A DNA stretch of 64,000 bases from Sporothrix humicola. Its lineage: Eukaryota; Ascomycota; Sordariomycetes; Ophiostomatales; Ophiostomataceae. Of this stretch, positions 13,641 to 24,505 are shown one piece after another. Below the pieces are notes generated by a model. That model made no database searches. It was not told the DNA's origin and saw only the letters and a list, made by a program, of their open reading frames with translations. How positions within the stretch are numbered: position 1 is the first letter of the stretch; the number at the start of each line of letters is the position of its first letter. The translations under genes were made by a program, and so were the position numbers. The stretch covers positions 62,001-126,000 of the forward strand of contig WNYE01000052.1 in the NCBI GenBank assembly GCA_021396245.1, read 5' to 3'.

Positions 13641-13697
13641 GGGGGCGATGGACGGCGATGGGCCACGATGGGCCTCGATGGGCCACGATGGACCACG
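13641..13697. repeat. 10-bp minisatellite
   Basis: Between five and six imperfect tandem copies of a 10-bp unit of the form GGCCACGATG lie end to end, with variants such as GACGGCGATG and GGCCTCGATG. The period of exactly 10 bp is close to one helical turn. Non-coding context. Confidence 0.8.
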
Positions 13698-15897
13698 CCC
13701 TGGTAAAAGGCGAGGAGCCAGGAGCCAGGCTAGGGTTTCCCTTTTGACGATCATTGCAGGCGGGAGCCACCCCTTGTCATCCATGTCCACGATGTTCAGT
13801 CGACGCAAGAGCGTCGAGACGAGCAGGAAAATCAGGCGAGGCAGGACAGTATCGCACAAAAAAAAAAGAGATGGCAATCTTGATTTCTGTTCAGACTTCT
13901 CGCCGTGCCTCGTCCTGTTGTTCTGGCCTGGGCGGCTTTTGTTTTTGCTTTTTTATGTCTTTTTTTCTGACAGCCCTCCATGATGCAGGCTGCAGTCAAG
14001 ACCACCCCCGACATGGTGCCCCGATGCAACCTAGTTACTTGCATGAGTTGACACTTGCATGCTGCAAGCAAAAGTACTTTGAGCCAAGAAAAGAACGGGA
14101 GACGAGAGGGCTGGCCAGGCCAAAAGCCAAAAGGGTTTTCTCGCAAACCTCCAAAGGGGAAAGTGAGGGAAAGACCTTTGTCTTCTTTTTCTTGTGAGAA
14201 GGAATTGGAGGGTTGCAATGGCTGAACTGTGTGTGCTAATCGCAGAAGTGGGTGCTGTGTCTTTTCGTCAAACATGAGCAAGACTTTAAAGATCATGGAA
14301 AGCAAGGGGCATTGAAAAAGAGAAGAAGAACAAAAACAGAAAACAGAAACAACCGCCGAGTCTACTAATTGTCTTATCATGGGCCTTGCCATGAAAGCCA
14401 TGCTATTCGAAGAGACCGAGAGCCCTGTCTCTCATTGTCTCTTTTTGTCTTTTTTTGTCTTTTGTCCGTTGCGTTTTTGCGGGGACGCTGTTGCGTTTTG
14501 CTTCCTTTTGCGAGGGTTTTCAGCTTTTTTTCTGAGACACCACGCGTGGAAAAAGAAGTAAAATGTGCAGGCAAGGTCAAAACAGAAAAAGAGTGACATT
14601 GAACGCGAAGAAGAGAAGAAGGAAAAAGAAAATATGACAGGGTAAATACAGCATATTCGTGCACAATAAAAACGCACGCTGTAGATCAGTGGACAGCCTG
14701 TCGTGGCAGGGCAGGGGGAGCTTTCTTCCTTGCAGAGGAGCTTGCAGAATGGAGCAAACGGCCGCTCGACAGTCCACACTGCGGGCTGTGACTTGTGGGC
14801 TGTTTGACTGTTTGACTGCGGGCTGTTGAATAATTGTCGACAGTCCAGAAAGTGATATCTGACATAAGAACAGACGCAACAAGACGACTGTTGCGTTTTC
14901 GTCTTGTCATTATCTTGTCATTTCTTGACCTTTCTTTTCTTTTCAACTTACCATCCCGCGATTCGCCTATGGAGTAATCGCGGGAACAGCGGCAGTTGTG
15001 TTTTTGAATGACATAGAGGAATGCAACTGGTGAGAGCGTGAGATGAAATGGAATGGAATCGATGTGAAAAGGTGAGAAGTTGTTTAAGTTAAAGACTACA
15101 GCCGTTTTTAACGTTGTACTTATATATTGAATGTCGTCTGTTCAGACAACAATGCATGGCAAAGAAAGAGCTTCAAGAATGGAAAGAGCACCTCGCCTCG
15201 GCCGGAGCTTCCTCCACAGCACGGACGTTCTTCCCCTGGCAAGCCTGAATTAGGAAAGAGGCCTTTTCATCCAAAAATCCATAATCCAGAGCGGGTGGCC
15301 GAGCGGGCGATCGTCGTAGGAAGGAGCATCAGCCTGCGCTAAAACGATGGGGAGGGAGGAGCGATGGACGATGGATGAATTGAGGATGGCTTGATGGGGC
15401 TTGAGGGGCTTCAATGGAGCTCGAATGGGGCAGGAAAGAGCGAGTAAGACCACGGCCATGAAGGAAGTACTTGTGGTAAGGAAAGAGCGAAAGAAGACTC
15501 GGCTGCTAGCAGCGCAACGCTGCTGCTCGAAACGTCGAGCTGCAGGTCCAGCAGGGAATTGCGGAGGAAAGAGACCAAGAAGGGGCAAGACAAGAGAATC
15601 TCGCTGACAAGAGACTCAAAAGGGAAAGAAAGGAGATTGGAAATGCAGGATAACGTGCAGGACAACGGTGCAGAATCGTGAGTGGAAAAAGTAACGACGA
15701 TGAGGTACGACATCCAAGTCAGAAGAGGAAACGACGCCAGAATGCTACGCAAAAAGGGAAAGGGAAAAAGGCAGGCACGAAAAAAGATAAATTCGATAAA
15801 ATGCAGGAGCGACAAAACGATAGCCTTTTGTCTCTTGCCGTACGAGATTCGCAAAAGGGAAAGAGCGAACGAAAACAGAGAAAGAGGAGCAACGAAA

Positions 15898-15929
15898 ACG
15901 CAAGAACGCAAGAACGCAAGAACGCAAAG
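15898..15929. repeat. 8-bp tandem repeat (ACGCAAGA)n
   Basis: Four consecutive 8-bp units, the last with one mismatch, are embedded in a long purine-rich stretch of the plus strand. This is simple-sequence expansion in non-coding DNA. Confidence 0.75.
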
Positions 15930-17015
15930 ATGGCGCCAAAAATGCAGAGCTAATGCACGAGGCAAAAAGTGGGCAACAAAAAAAGGGTCCTCCCCCCTCC
16001 TTCCTTCTTAACGAGATTCACGATAATACGGGCAATGAGGAATAGTACACAGCAAAAGGCAGAAAGGGAAAGAGCAGAACAAGGCAAAAAGGCAAGAAGG
16101 GCAAAGTGAGCCAAGCACTAAATACACCACAGACACTGCAAAGTGACGCCACTTCGACTGCATCAAGACAACACTAAACCAAACAAACCCCAGCTCACAA
16201 AAGCAAGACAACAAAAGTACGAGGCGCCTGTCACGATCTCTCTTCAGGGGGGCTGTCATGCGCTGTTAGTGGCCGCCAGCGACTGTCAGTGGCTGTCAGT
16301 GCAAGACAGCACACCCTCCCCAGCACCAATAATCAAGACACAATCGAGCCAGTCATCTCTGCCATTGAGTTTGCTCGCTTGATTGGCCTCGTGCCGTGCA
16401 TGCGATATTGGGACACTACTGCACTCGCGGCTTAAAAAGAGAAGCGAGAGGCAAAACGAAAGACAGAGTGGCAGGCAAGCGAAAGGCGACGAGCGAAGGA
16501 CGCAAGTCGAAGGACAAGAAGCGAAAATACGAAAGACGAAAGGCGATGGCGAGCAGCAAAAGCCTTCGGTTACGGACAACCTCGTGCGATTTCTCCAGTC
16601 CACAGCTTCTGGACCAGTTCTCCAGAACAAATCTGGGGTGATTATGCTTTCTTTTTCTTCTTCATCTACAGAAAGGAGGGGGCGTGCAATCGGGGAAGAA
16701 AAGCACGAGGAAAAGAAGAAAAAGACAAGAGAACGCGCAGAAGGTGAGACCTGCAGTAGTTGAGGGCGAGAAAAAGAACGAACAAGGCAACAATCACGAA
16801 ATGGAGAAAAGCGCCGATGTGCTGCACAGAAAATCAACAACGCCGAGCGTCGCGCAAATGCACAGCAAATCCTGGCGACAGATCGTTCCTGTTTGTCCCT
16901 GCTTGTTCCTTGGACCTGCATTTCGTCGCTTCTTCGTTCTTCTGTCCTGTTCTTCCATCGTTCCTTGTCATCGCCGGTCCTGCCGATGATTTCTCTGACA
17001 TCCTGAGGGGAAACC

Positions 17016-17066
17016 GCTGAGGCTGACGAAAAAAGGCTGACGAAAAAGGCTGACGAAAAGGCTGAC
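17016..17066. repeat. GGCTGACGAAAAA tandem repeat
   Basis: About four copies of a 12-14 bp unit (GCTGACGAAAA with a varying A count) lie in tandem, the last degenerating into GCTGACTACAA. The variation in A-run length suggests replication slippage. Confidence 0.75.
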
Positions 17067-19577
17067 TACAAAGGTGCATATGAACCTCACGAAAAAAAAA
17101 GGCACTTGTCATGCAGGCCACGATATACGAGAGGGGCAAAAACCGAGACTACTTTGAACTTGCCCTCTTGCCCTGCCTTACTGCTCACGAGGCTTTGCTG
17201 GCCATGGTTCTGGCCTTTCAAGATCTCACCCATCCGTCTTCCCTCTTTTGAATTATGAATTCGCGGAGGCGCGGACTCGGACAGGACGGAGTGCAACACA
17301 GCTTTTCCCCTTTCCACAGTAGGGTCAACCGGCGAGAATGTGCACTGTCGATGGATTCGACTTCCAAAATAATCCTCTTTAATTTTCATATGTTTTTTGT
17401 CGACAGTCCTCGGCTTGTGTTTCTCCTTTGGGCTGTCTCTCTAGGGACTTGGTTGTCGCCATGTTTTATTTCCAGCGGAAAACGATCTTATGCCCGTTTC
17501 CCCTCTCCCATCTCCTCTTCCTCCCCCATTCTCTGTGCAACATGGCAAAGTCAAGTTGCAAGCACTGTTAAACCAAACCTTGTCTCCTTGTCTCTGAACT
17601 ACCTATTCCGGAAACAAGACCGTCCGAACGCCCGTTTTGTTTCTTGTCTTTCTTGTGATTCTAGCACTTTTTCTACTTTGAACTGTGCTCTCTTCTTCGT
17701 AAGTGGACGCTCTCATAATGTTCTCTCGTCTTTGCAAGGAAAATTCCTCGTTATGTCGTAGTTTCCACGCGGTTACAAGGGCAAAGCGAAATGAAGAAGA
17801 TGACAATATGACAGGAGGAGATAGAGGAGAACGATAAAAGAAGAAAAATCAGGGGACCGACGGACCGGCCTCCACGTATCGGTCCGTAGCTTTTCTTTGT
17901 AAGTCGTAGTCTATTTATGGGGAAGAGCGGGCGCATTACAATAGAAAAAGAAGAAGATGTTGGATCACGATACAGTCACTGTAAGATGAAAAGAGGCTCT
18001 GGATGGGTCCCTTCTCACTCTCTCTTACTGGCGTATGCAGTGCACATAATGCTCAGTACAGAATATTTGATTACTGTTCCCAGCCCGGCGCTACCTTTGA
18101 TGAATTAGGAAATACACACAAAATAGGGAATAAATATAAATATGATCGATATTAAATGGGAGGATTCTATTAAAAGGATCGCGACCCAGAAAGTGAGATA
18201 TTCTGGGTGAAGGAGGGGGAGATACAGCGACATCGTGAGGATGGGTGAGGGTAGGGCCAGAGGCAAGAAAGGGTAGGAAAGGGTAGAAAAAGTAAGGGGA
18301 GGAAAAAATGGAGGGGGGCATCAAGGCGGAGGTGTTCGGGTAGCCACATGAAGAACTAGTCAGCATACCTGCTCTCTGGCCCAGACTGGAAGTCTTCCCT
18401 CCCCTTCACGTCAAAAAGCAAGGAACAGTGGCAAAGCTAAAAATGTGTAGAAGACGTCGAGGATGCCAACTGCCAGAATGTCGCCCGGCCGAGATGCAAG
18501 AGATCCTGTCAATGATGTCCGAGGCCAAAAGTATCTCCCAGTATACTGTGCAAATAGAGATGATATTCTCAAGAGAAGGAGTCAAGAAAGGATGAGGGAA
18601 GTGCGGCTCGTAATAGGATCGACAGACAGGGTGTTTGTTGGTGTTGGTGCGTGTGGCAGCCAGCCCACAGACCTGAAGCTATTGAGCTATCGAGCTATCA
18701 ACAGCACCCCTGTGCTGCTCTGCCGCGTGTCCAGACTGCCATTAGACAGAGATATTGACCTCACAACATAAGGGAGGAAATAACTGCGTCATGTTGAGCA
18801 CCATTCTCAGGCCATGCGACCAGACAAGCCATAAGACCATGCCTCGTGCCTTTTCTAGTCTTGTTTCTCTTCTCTTTTCTGTCGATTTCTGTCATCGTAT
18901 TGCTTCCTTTTTCCTGCCGTATTTTCCGATCGTGGACAATGTCTTGCATCTGTTGAAGCATTGAGAAAACACCAGCCACCCCTCCCCCTCTTCGTGGCCT
19001 TGACGGTTGCATTCTTTTTCCTCTTCTCTTCTTCATCCTTGGTCAAAAGCCAAGACAAAAGCCACGATGCAGCACGCACGAGGACGCTATTGTTGAACGA
19101 TGCAAAAAGCGTAAAGGACAATGGTTCCACCAAGTGGAAAAGGTAAAATCAACTCGAGCTACTCGGTCGAAAGAGGGCTGAGCCTCGTGCATCGTGCATC
19201 GTCGACAATAGCTCGGGGCGGCAAGCCATGGACAAGAAGGTCCGGCCGGTCTCGCTTGCAGAAATGGCCTTACGAGGCCCTTTCGATGTTTGTCAGTTCT
19301 GTCTAGACCACACAATTTTGTGAATATTGACTGTTCTACTGTGTAAGCGAAACGGCTCAGCATCTCAACTGCTCAACATAATACCAAATGGGGCAACGAA
19401 ACAAACGAACTTGCAGGTGCAAGTATGAACAAGTACATTCGTAAATCGCCGTCTACTGTGGTAAACCCCAAAACTGCTGGAGGAGGGGCGTGGTGCATCG
19501 GACTCTGTTGTGCGTCACAGGCTGCCGCGCAGTGAAAAAGGGACCACTTGCAGTATTCAGCGAAGATTGAAAGTTTG

Positions 19578-19598
19578 CACACACACACACACACACAC
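19578..19598. repeat. (CA)n microsatellite
   Basis: An uninterrupted CA dinucleotide run of about ten units lies in non-coding sequence. It is a potential length-polymorphic marker. Confidence 0.85.
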
Positions 19599-21418
19599 CA
19601 ATTCTTGTTCGCTCTGCCTTTTTCCCTTGGCAATGATGGTTGCATCACATCACCCCTCCTCCGGTTCTAGCCCGTGCTGCGTTTTACTCTTGTGCTTCTG
19701 AGCACGACAAAAGCACGGCACACTCGGCCAGCGGAGAATACAGGACAGGCTGAAGAGAAAAGGGAGGTAGGGTACGACACACAAAAATTGTAAGTCTATA
19801 TGCACGTCTACCAAAAGGTTCGAAACAAGAGACAGAAACAGAGACACTGACACCCACACACGAATGGACCGAAGGAGGGGGGGCGTGGCATCGTATCATT
19901 TTGTACCATCGTGTCATTTGTGTTCTCTGTAGCGTTGTGTCGTGTCAAATGGCGGGAAGCGATGTGAATGAAGATGTCGAAAATTAGCATCAATAACAAG
20001 AAGCTCAGTACACTAGCAAAATACGAGCATCGTCGTCGTACAGCGCATGCATCCTTGCTTTTCAGCCCTCATCGCTCATCCTTCATCATCCATCCTTCAT
20101 CATGGCCTGCTGTGTCATGGCTTCACAAAGAGGTCCCGGGAATCAAGAACCCGGGTCGTCTTTATTTTTCCATTATTTTTTAATCATCATGGTTGTACCA
20201 TCTGCCTTCTCTAGGAACTATTTTGCCCCAAGTTCAGCTGTCAAAGCCACACACATACGTACACATTCGTATTCATGTGTGCACACACACGTACATTATT
20301 TGCCGGGTCAGCTCACACAGCATCAAAACTAATAGATGTAAAGAGGCGAATTTCAAGGGATCGGCCTAGATCATGGACATGTGGCCCATGCAAGCGTCCC
20401 AACAGAAAGGGCACCGGGTCGATCGCCAGTAGGACAAAGAGCACAAGGAGGGCGGACAAGTGTTGCGGTGAGTATAATAAATCTCCGTCTCGGTATGAAG
20501 TGGGAGGATGAGAAGGGGTGGCAATGGATGTATTGCGATGAGATGGCTATGAGATGACGATGAGATGCTGGCTATGTTAATAAGTCAGAAGTGAAAAAAT
20601 AGAGAAGTCATGAGTGCATGAAAAACAACAATCTTATGGGAACTATTCCTTTATACCGAAAAGCCTTCGTAAATAATATTAGAATTAATAAATGGGAGCA
20701 CTGGTCTAGTTTAGATTAAAACGAATCATCAACGTGTAGAAAGCACGCGACACGACGTCTGATGTCTTGAAATTCGTGATGAATAAACAGGGTCCTGTGT
20801 GTCTTGCCTTTTTTTAGTACGACGCACTTGTTTGAGTAATAATAGCAGGATCTAACGTGGGGGAATATGGTTAACCATTTGTCATTCTCTTGTTTACATT
20901 TATTTCCTCGTCACGACGTTCATCACGGCGTTTTCTGTCCGGTGCTGATACACACACAGGGCCGTAGTCTCCTTTGTCATCTCCAGACATCACAGATCGA
21001 GATTCAATTTGAAAACGACGCAGGGCCTGGACCCCAGTCTTTCAGGTATTAAGTGTGTGTTGTGCGTACAAGTACACGGTAGTTTGTGGCATGACAGGCA
21101 AATATCATATCCGTTTTTGAGCCACAAAACACGCATCATCGGCACATGGGTGCATGCCCTCCCACGCCCAGTCCTTGTTCTAGAATCTCTGTTCTGATGG
21201 GAAGAACGACAGCCAAAAGAGAAAAGTGAGTGCAGGAATAACAGTGCGAATAGCTGCCTGCATCTTTCAATCTTTTGTCTGCGGCTTGAGTGGTTGAGAA
21301 TTGCCGTATGTGCTGTGGCAGCCAGTGGGAATAGAAACACGAGAGGGAAAAAAGGTTGGGTGTGTAGCCGGGCAGTCGTGGAGACAATTGCATGGACGCT
21401 GCAGAAGATTTGCAGACA

Positions 21419-21472
21419 AGATGCAGGCAGATGCAGGCAGATGCAGATTGATGCAGATAAATATGCAGGTAG
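21419..21472. repeat. ATGCAG-rich imperfect tandem repeat
   Basis: Repeated GATGCAGGCA and GATGCAGAT units give a cluster of ATGCAG hexamers, which continues more loosely toward 21510. It inflates chance open frames on both strands here. Confidence 0.65.
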
Positions 21473-22194
21473 AGATGCAATGCATCCCTCATGCAAGTGT
21501 TGCAGATTTTCGTTGCAGATTTTCAGGATCGAGTGGGTGGAGGAGGGGGCCTTTTTGTACAACTCATACTTACATATGCGACGCGAACATATGTCCTTTG
21601 TGGAAATCATAACGACGGCATAATAAATAAATTCCCTGCAGAACATGCGAACCGAAGGAATTGCTTGAGAAAGGGGGACTCTCGAGAACCATGACGAGAG
21701 TCTCACGGAAGGCACAAAAATGCGGGTGCAACACAACTCAGTAGCATGATTTACCATGCATCAATTCTCTCTGGGAAGCTTGCATCTGGGCTCGTTCTTG
21801 TTCCCGCTTTGAGACATTGTCTTTTCATTCTTCCCTCTTTTGCTCCGAAGTCGTTGTGCCGTTGAAGGATTTCGAATAATGCAACACACCCCACGAAGTC
21901 GAATATGACGACACTCGACACAATCCCACAGACAATCAACAAAGCTCTCTCGCTTCGCTTCGAGTAAAAGGCTCACTCAAAGAAGTTCAAAGCTTCTCCG
22001 GTGTCCCATCCTTTGACCGCTTCATAGTCACAAGGGATCACAATCTTCCCAACAACTCGGATATTTATTTTGTGCTCCGTCGAGTGCAGAATCTTGTACG
22101 CCGGTATGCTCCCCCCAGCTTTTTGTAGATGACGTCTTGTTTTCTTGTCCGCGCCTCTTTTGTTATCCTCCGAGTCCGGGGCAGGGAAAACATC

Positions 22195-22228
22195 CCTCGA
22201 ACACCCTCGAACACCCTCGACACCCTCA
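22195..22228. repeat. ACACCCTCGA tandem repeat
   Basis: Three copies of a 9-10 bp ACACCCTCGA-type unit, the last degenerate, lie in non-coding DNA. Confidence 0.7.
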
Positions 22229-24319
22229 CAACCAACGCTGCATCCAACTATTCGATGCCTTGCATATGCATCCCGCGCTCGTCTGCGTCATGTAAATGGA
22301 TGCTGGCATACCGGTGGTTTCTCATCAGCGGTTGATGGCAGACGCATCATGCCTTGGCCCCATCTTGCCCGTGTCCCGGAGGCGCCGGCCGGCCGTACCG
22401 GCTGCCACCCTGTGGTCCCTCCTCTTTGTCGTGTTCATGAACTCGTTTTCTGGGACTTGAGCGAGGGCGTGTGCATACTTTCGTGGAGGAATATCGCCAG
22501 TAAAGCCACCCGAGATGATGCAAATAAATGAAACTGGATGCACGCAGAGCACACAACCCGTAGGCCGTCCTCGTACTGCAGGAGGCACAAGTAGAAAAAA
22601 AGACCAGATGAGAAGGAGGATGTGAATAAAAGGGCCGCTGCACTGGGTCCTGCAAGCGATGATGTATGATGCTTGCTCAAGGTGTCGTGTGTTGCCTTCC
22701 TTTGCCGTCTCTTGGGAGTCCACACACACATAAGCTTCTTCGTGGAGGAGTATAAAACAGAATGGGTTCGTGTAGGGCAGGGGCGTATGCATAGTCAGGG
22801 GACCTATCAAAATGGGGTCAGTTCATGAGCCCTCTGTAACTCGAGAGCAGAAGTATATGGTACTTATGAAAGTCAAAGTCACGATTTGGAAATCAGGAGT
22901 GAGGCTTCCATATCTTGTGTTAAGCGCTTTTTGTGCTTGGCAAACACCATGTTCTGAACGTTGAGATTTGTTTCGTTTCGGCTTCGTGCTCTGTCGTTGC
23001 ATGATGCAGTATTGCGTGCATTCTAGTTCCGAAGCGTAAGGTTCCAACAAAGTACAGTGCATGAGCAAGGGTTAGAAATCGGCGCTGCAGAGAGTCAAGG
23101 TGGTGTCGATGTCTTCGGCGATGTATGATGATGCACGTCGATGCATGTGTCGATGTATGCGTTGTCAATATGGTGGGGGCCAAGGCACCCAAGAAGACAA
23201 ATAGAAGGCCGTGGAATAAACAGAAAGGAAAATAGAGGATAAGAAAGAACAGAAGGAGCAAAAAGAAAGCTAGGAAGCCTGCTCCGGATGGATCAAGGTT
23301 GGCCGGGCTGGGCATCCAACAATGGATTCTGGGATTCACGATGCATGCAGATGCAAACAGGAATTGTAGGCAAAGGGGCCATTTCGGATGGGGTCAATGT
23401 GGGTGAGCGGCTAGGGCGCGCCATCACCACCGGAATCTATCACAAGAAGGTCTAGGCACTGATCAAAAGTGGGAGGGGGGCATCAACAGCGAGCTGACGA
23501 TGTTTGGGTTTTCAACCGGCCAGCCAGGAACTGGATCGAGGAACCAGATGTTGTCCCGGTGCACATCGTTGGAGGTAAGCGCGGCAACCGGAGAGATGCT
23601 GGATATGTGACATCTGTATGTGGCTGGATGGGGATAATGAAGATGGAAGTATCTCGGAAGATATGATGCAGACGTGTCGGGCATCAAGTAGCAGCCAGCA
23701 TGCATAATCGGGGCAAGGCAGATGTGATAGGCCGGAAGAGGCATCCCGGACATACCCCATGTCATGATCGACCCTGCACGCAACCGTTCCATCCAAGCCG
23801 TCAAAAACTGTCGTGTGCCAAGTGGTTCTCGATGACCATCGTTCCAGAATGTCTTGCGGGCCTACGTGGGAGGGTTGCGGGAGGCTATGAGAGATTCGTG
23901 GAAAATCCGTGGGACATCGTGGGCTATCGTGGGTTGTCGTGAGATGATGTATTATCCTGCTGTCATAGGTTAACAAATAGCGGCACGGGCGGACTTCAAG
24001 ATTTATTTTGATCAATTTCTTTCTGTTTTTTTTTTTTTCCCTTGTTCCAGGAGACTGACTATCTCGTGAACTATGCAACTTCCCAAGACCGCAAATGTCT
24101 GCCGCGAAGACTCGAAACAAAAAGCCACCTTGGGCTTTAGCAGAGCGAGTTGTTTGTTTGTAAAGCCGCAGTTTTGCAGACAAAGAAAGCAAATGTCGTC
24201 AAGCTCAACAAACGCAGAATCTGTTTGCCCTCGTTCCTCTCTTTTAAGCCCCAATACCCCGTATCCGATGCTCACAAGCCATACCTCTTAGGCAGTCTCG
24301 AGATGACTAGATGTCATGT

Positions 24320-24505
24320 TTAATCCGCTTTCGTCTCGGAGTTGAGGTTGAGCTCCTCGAGTGGCTTGACCAGCTCGTCGCTCGGCTTTATTTTGCTGGA
24401 TGCTTTTGGCTCTTCGTTCACTGCAGAGTCTTCTCTAAGCATCGCGGAGTCCTCGATAGCTTTGTTCTCCTCGTTCGATTCTGGGACGTCAGGCGACTCA
24501 ATCTC
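24320..24505 (-). other. In-frame coding-like tail beyond the TAG of the P-loop gene
   Basis: Read on the minus strand in the frame of the upstream gene, the 61 codons after the TAG (24506-24508) contain no stop until the TAA at 24320-24322. The translation is Glu/Lys/Asp/Ser/Pro rich (for example EIESPDVPESNEEN, then PSDELVKPLEELNLNSE). It matches in style the Glu/Lys/Pro tail that immediately precedes the TAG. Only one base change is needed to turn the TAG into Gln, Lys or Glu. I interpret this as the original C-terminus of the gene, now separated by a nonsense codon, or reached by readthrough. The UAG-G context is not the strong UGA-CUA readthrough signal known in fungi. A base-call error is also possible. 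Confidence 0.6.

Larger units (their letters stand above)
10219..24319. other. 14.1 kb gene-poor region, no supportable gene
   Basis: No open frame here shows a recognisable domain or a plausible spliced structure. The longest chance frames (about 255 codons on the minus strand near 20990-21757, 226 near 23512-24192, 211 near 16286-16921) are low-quality Cys/Ser/Leu/Arg-rich translations. The region instead holds simple repeats (listed separately), poly-purine blocks on the plus strand (about 12280-12320, 15680-16130, 16430-16800), pyrimidine blocks (about 14430-14540, 17400-17700) and two hairpin-capable inverted repeats. 10219 to about 10760 is probably the 3' UTR and flank of the GT2 gene. 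A non-coding transcript is possible but cannot be shown from sequence. Confidence 0.55.

Noticed and set aside
15285..15345. tRNA-like A box (GGTGGCCGAGCGGGCG)
   Set aside because: No GGTTCGA-type B box, acceptor stem pairing or poly-T terminator follows at the right distance.
20347..20479. CxxC-containing peptide suggestive of a Zn2Cys6 remnant (CGPCKRPNRKG)
   Set aside because: Cysteine spacing does not fit the CX2CX6C pattern, and no downstream transcription-factor domain is present.
20990..21757. 255-codon minus-strand open frame
   Set aside because: Cys/Ser/His-rich translation spanning an ATGCAG tandem repeat, with no domain and no splice support; frames of this size occur by chance several times in the region.
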